From Chaetorhynchus papuensis (lineage: Eukaryota; Chordata; Aves; Passeriformes; Rhipiduridae), in contig VWYX01000619.1 of assembly GCA_013396525.1 (NCBI GenBank), positions 186,001 to 250,000 on the forward strand: a stretch of DNA of 64,000 nucleotides, in the 5' to 3' direction. Shown here piece after piece: positions 60,601 to 64,000 of the stretch. The position numbers and the translations under genes were made by a program. How positions within the stretch are numbered: position 1 is the first letter of the stretch; each line of letters begins with the position of its first letter. Below the pieces are notes generated by a model, which did not search any database, was not told the DNA's origin, and saw nothing but the letters and a program-made list of their open reading frames with translations.

Positions 60601-63340
60601 TTTCTAAGTCACCCCCTTTATGCAATGCCAGTCAAAAGATTTATCTTTTTAGGATGGAGCATATGCTGATCAACCTCTTCTGGCTCCCTTTTTCCAAAAT
60701 GTGTCCTCTCTGACTGAACTCAGTGGTTGAAGCATTCACTAAGAAGTCTGGTTTTTAAGAGCACTGCCAGATGCTCCAGTGGCCTTTCTCCTCCCTGCTG
60801 CAAGGAGCCGTCACTCAGATTGCCACCACCTGTTTAAACACAGCTGGGCTGTCCCTGTGGAAAGAGATGCTGATGCTTCCTTACCTTCAGATTGAGGTGG
60901 TGGCAAAGAAGGGAGAAAATCCAGCATTTTCTCCATGTCCACGTTGAGAGATGGAATGATCCTAAACTCCTCTGACACAAGGAGCCTTAGATTTTGTTCT
61001 CTGGAAAAATCTGTCAGACTTGATCACACGTGATTCCCACCACTAATTACTCAGTGTGGCACACTAATTTTAATTGGGTTTTTTTGCTTACAGTAAAGTT
61101 ACAGCTTCCGATAACTTTGATTTATTAACTGTACTGCACGGTGCCTCAGGCACTGAGAGCAGCACAGCTACAGGGGTTTGTTAGCACAGGCAGAGCTCCA
61201 GGATAACAGCTACACAGCCCCTGATAACTCATTTAATATCCTTAGCCACCTCCACGAGCTCTGCATGGGGCAGTGCATCACTGCTCAGAAACCTCTGCTC
61301 CTTTCTGCCAAGGCTCAGAGGAATCTGAATTTGTTGAACAATACAAAAAAGGGGACAAAATTCTAATGTTTGACAACCAGTAAAGAGACAGATCTGCCAG
61401 GAATGACAGTTCAGCACTTTCTAGGTTTGTTTTTGTTTGTTTGTTATTTTAACCTCATTTTTCTGTTCTCAGTCTGTTCAGGTTTCCAGACAGCTTTAGC
61501 TACTGAGTAGCAGCCCCATGCACACCTCCCACTGCAGCCCTCACCTCAGAGACACAGACACACATGGAAACACCCCCATTTCACATTTATGGAATGAACA
61601 CATTTCCCAGTCTTACCTGGAAATTACCAGAGGTTTTGGCCATTTGACAGCAAAGGCAAGACTGCCTATGATAGGAGTTTTATAGTCTTCAAAACTATAA
61701 AGTTCATCCCCCAGAAGTCTATGACTTAACATATCCCTTTGCTGCACTCCTACGGCTATGGCCTGAGCATGAAGAGAGGTTGTTTGCAGCCACTGCAACA
61801 GGCCTTTTATTTAAAGGGTGCATTCAGCTGCCAAGTACCTGAGATGCTTGTTCAACACATGCAATGCGTGATGACTGCAAGAAGGTACAAGGTGCAAGTT
61901 ATCTGTGTCTCGTCTCATTGCATGTGGGACTCTCCTCAGTCACTCCTCTCTGCTCCACAACCCTCTGCACTTTGTCCCTCTGACCCTGACTAGCACAATC
62001 TAGATCCTTCTTTACTGACACATGGAACTGCATCTGCATAGACTAAAGTGAACGAGATTTGAAAACACTGACTGACTTTAGACTGAAACCTCCGACCTTT
62101 AATCCAACAAGTCCTACTACTTTGCAATGAAGGGTGGACAGAAAAGCTTAAAAACACGAAACTGAGGAAGTGGCATGGAAGGAAGATGCAAAACCATTAC
62201 CTCGAACTTCACGGAGCCGTTCTGCGCGGTGTCGAAGGCGTTGAAGAGGTAATGTGCATACGTGCTGGCATCTGAAAGGCACAAAGGGCAGGGACAGCAG
62301 CTCACTACACACTGATGGTTCTAAAGTCACAACAGGAAATCAGCAAGTTCATACTGAAATTTAATGAAAACTTTTTATAGGTGTACATCTTTGAGGTCAC
62401 ATGGGTTGTAAAACATAAGCAGAATGTGTTTTATCTTGACATTTAGTTGAAAAAACACTTGTTACTGACCTTCTTTAAGTAAATGCACATGCACACATAC
62501 ACTCCTGCAGAAAGGTCAGTCATCATTCCCCAAGGAGTGTATTCTGCAAATCCTACAGAGTGGGATATTTTAGAAAGCCTCAAATACTTAATCTTTTGCT
62601 AAAAAGCCGCTTAAACCAATGACTCATTTCTTTCAATTTGAGAACAGCATCCCCACAGAACATATCCAATTAGAAGAATACAGAGATCCTTGATGTTTTA
62701 AAAGGCAAGAACATGTATCATTTGAGAGATTTAATACAATACCTTAATATGCCCATACATGACATGACCCTGTCTTAGTCACATAAACACCAAAACCAAT
62801 CATTTCAGGTAGCCAGGAGTTTCCTTATCAACTAAAAACTGCTTTAAGAATTTTTAGGAGGTTTTGATTAATGTTCAGGCCAGAAAGAAGTCTGGGACCC
62901 TCCTGTGCTAGGCACCACATGCCCAGCAGTCCAACAGCAGGGAAGCAAAGACACACGGAGGGGAAGCAACTTCATTTTCTGCCAACAGAAATTCAGAACA
63001 AAGCATCAACCCCCAGTTTCCATTTTGGACCTGGGGAATAAAGAGCTGACATTGAGGGGCAATCTTTAGTGGGGTTTTTCTATGTGAAATAACTGTTCAA
63101 AGGGCCTAAAATTTTATTACCTTGATGTTTGTGTTTCTGTCTAAAACCCTCAAAGCTTAAGTTCAATTCCCATTCCTTGCACAGACGATCTGCAGCAGCT
63201 TTGCAGACAGCTGGCAGTAGGAGATGTTCAAGCTTCAAGAACCCTGACAGACACAAAGCACTCCACTCACCTCCATGAGGAAAAAACTGTGCATAGATCT
63301 GTTTGAATGTTTCTTCATTAACAACCCCACTAGGACATTC
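57572..63340 (-). CDS. KCNIP1: KCNIP1 (KChIP1), C-terminal six coding exons, partial
   Basis: Joining 63340-63271, 62271-62201, 60556-60449, 59505-59401, 58861-58799 and 57619-57572 gives 465 nt, 154 residues and stop. This is the C-terminal part of a Kv channel-interacting protein: a neuronal-calcium-sensor-like EF-hand subunit that binds the N-terminus of Kv4 channels and speeds their trafficking and recovery. In local numbering the EF-hand loops are DTAQNGSVKFED (37-48), DINKDGYINKEE (73-84) and DKNKDGVVTLDE (121-132). The first, degenerate EF-hand region carries CPSGVVNEETF. Phrases such as QIYAQFFPHG and RGTVHEKLRWTFNLYD match KChIPs; VVNEETFKQIY and the ending SLQLFENVM fit KCNIP1. The N-terminal exons, including isoform-specific first exons, lie right of the window. 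Confidence 0.95.
58391..58457. repeat. Two poly-A tracts
   Basis: A-runs of about 19 and 17-20 nt lie 30 nt apart in the last KCNIP1 intron. Confidence 0.85.
58799..58861 (-). CDS. KCNIP1: KCNIP1 exon (EF-hand 4)
   Basis: Acceptor TTTTTTTTCAG; encodes KMDKNKDGVVTLDEFIESCQ and E, 63 nt, donor GTAAGG. Confidence 0.96.
59401..59505 (-). CDS. KCNIP1: KCNIP1 exon (linker EF3-EF4)
   Basis: Acceptor GTGCTGCTATGGCAG; encodes EMMDIVKAIYDMMGKYTYPV and LKEDAPRQHVEVFFQ, 105 nt, phase 0 on both sides, donor GTACCT. Confidence 0.96.
60449..60556 (-). CDS. KCNIP1: KCNIP1 exon (EF-hand 3 start)
   Basis: Acceptor CTGCCTCAAACCAG; encodes DFVMALSILLRGTVHEKLRW and TFNLYDINKDGYINKE, 108 nt, donor GTAAGG. One residue differs from human (M for T near the start). 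Confidence 0.96.
60557..62200 (-). other. KCNIP1: KCNIP1 intron
   Basis: Unique sequence with a TTTG-rich patch at about 61424-61442. No other gene was recognised. The remaining KCNIP1 introns (57620-58798, 58862-59400, 59506-60448, 62272-63270) likewise hold only unique sequence and short homopolymers. Confidence 0.55.
62201..62271 (-). CDS. KCNIP1: KCNIP1 exon (EF-hand 2)
   Basis: Acceptor TGCCTTTCAG; encodes DASTYAHYLFNAFDTAQNGS and VKFE, 71 nt, phase 0 out, donor GTAATG. Human has DTTQTG where this has DTAQNG. Confidence 0.96.
63271..63340 (-). CDS. KCNIP1: KCNIP1 exon (EF-hand 1 region)
   Basis: Acceptor TTTTGTTTTCCAACAG; encodes ECPSGVVNEETFKQIYAQFF and PHG plus one base, 70 nt, donor GTGAGT. 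EF1 is degenerate, as in all KChIPs. Confidence 0.96.
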
Positions 63341-64000
63341 CTGTTGGAAAACAAAAAAGAGAGAGAGAAAAAGAATCAAGAGAAACCCAGCTCTGTAAAG
63401 GTTCATTTGCAAAACTCTACAAGCCCGAAGAGAGCAATGAAACAAATCATCTTTCTGCGCTCACAGTGCTCTGCATGCACAGACTGTGCAGCCAGAGAAA
63501 TTAAAGTAATTCAGGCTGCAATTTCATCTTAAGCATCTCACAAAGTTGGTTCACCATTATTAACATTTCTAACTGTGTTTTCAGCAGTTTCATTGCTGTT
63601 TTACAGAATGACCTAGAAAGGTAGCTCCTGCCTTCTGTCATACAAAGCTTTCATCTAATAATTACAAATAATGTTCATGCCAGTTAACACCTCCCTGTCT
63701 AATGCCTTCACAGGTGTGAATCATTAATCCTCAGAAGCAACTGTGGCCAGAAGCCTGACTCCAGACCCACAGAGGTGAACAGACCATGGTACATCAGCAA
63801 GTCCTTACAAACAGCAATAATAAACACCCCCCACCAGCTCAGTGCTGCTGTAACACACATTGCAGAGTCTTGGGCACTGCTATCTAACCATGTGATGTTT
63901 TCAGTTATAGAAAATATTTCCCAGTTGATGGCACTATTCCTCAAATTTTCCTATCAACCAATTTTGAAAACTAAACCAGAGCAAACCAATAAAGTAACCA
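63341..64000 (-). other. KCNIP1: KCNIP1 upstream intron, cut by the window edge
   Basis: The next expected upstream exon (ending around YRGFKN) was looked for and not found, so it must lie beyond position 64000. Confidence 0.6.

Overview
This is vertebrate genomic DNA, almost certainly from a bird. It has intron-containing genes with canonical splice sites, short CR1-type LINE fragments at 11.07-11.57 kb and 25.54-25.98 kb, CpG islands and GC-rich minisatellites. All recognisable genes are read from the minus strand. They form the block KCNIP1 - GABRP - KAZALD1-like - RANBP17 (right to left), which apart from the KAZALD-like gene is the gene order I recall for human 5q35.

Right end (57.57-63.34 kb): the last six coding exons of KCNIP1, a Kv4-channel-interacting EF-hand protein. 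Its N-terminal exons lie beyond the window. From 38.9 to 57.5 kb I see an intergenic stretch with GC-rich patches and tandem repeats but no gene. From 27.85 to 38.85 kb lies a complete GABRP (GABA-A receptor pi subunit) in nine coding exons; exon phases add up to a 445-residue protein with signal peptide, Cys-loop and four membrane segments. From 10.77 to 20.11 kb lies a complete four-coding-exon secreted protein of 302 residues. It has the IGFBP-N / Kazal / Ig layout of KAZALD1 and ends in an acidic, tyrosine-rich tail. I recall no such gene between GABRP and RANBP17 in mammals.

Left end (1.1-6.9 kb): the most interesting part. Remnants of RANBP17 (exportin-7-like nuclear transport receptor) exons 1 to 6 can be lined up in order on the minus strand. 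They run from a CpG-island promoter at about 6.25-7.14 kb down to 1.13 kb. Exons 1, 2, 3 and 6 carry frameshifting deletions, exon 2 has also lost its splice donor, and exon 4 is heavily eroded. Exon 5 is still in frame. Most splice signals survive. This looks like a unitary pseudogene of RANBP17, dying in place between intact neighbours.

The remaining DNA is introns and intergenic sequence: AT-rich stretches, microsatellites, several minisatellites and a few segments that look like candidate conserved non-coding elements. I saw no tRNA, rRNA, CRISPR or intact transposon. Comparisons with human proteins rest on memory of those families, not on any search.
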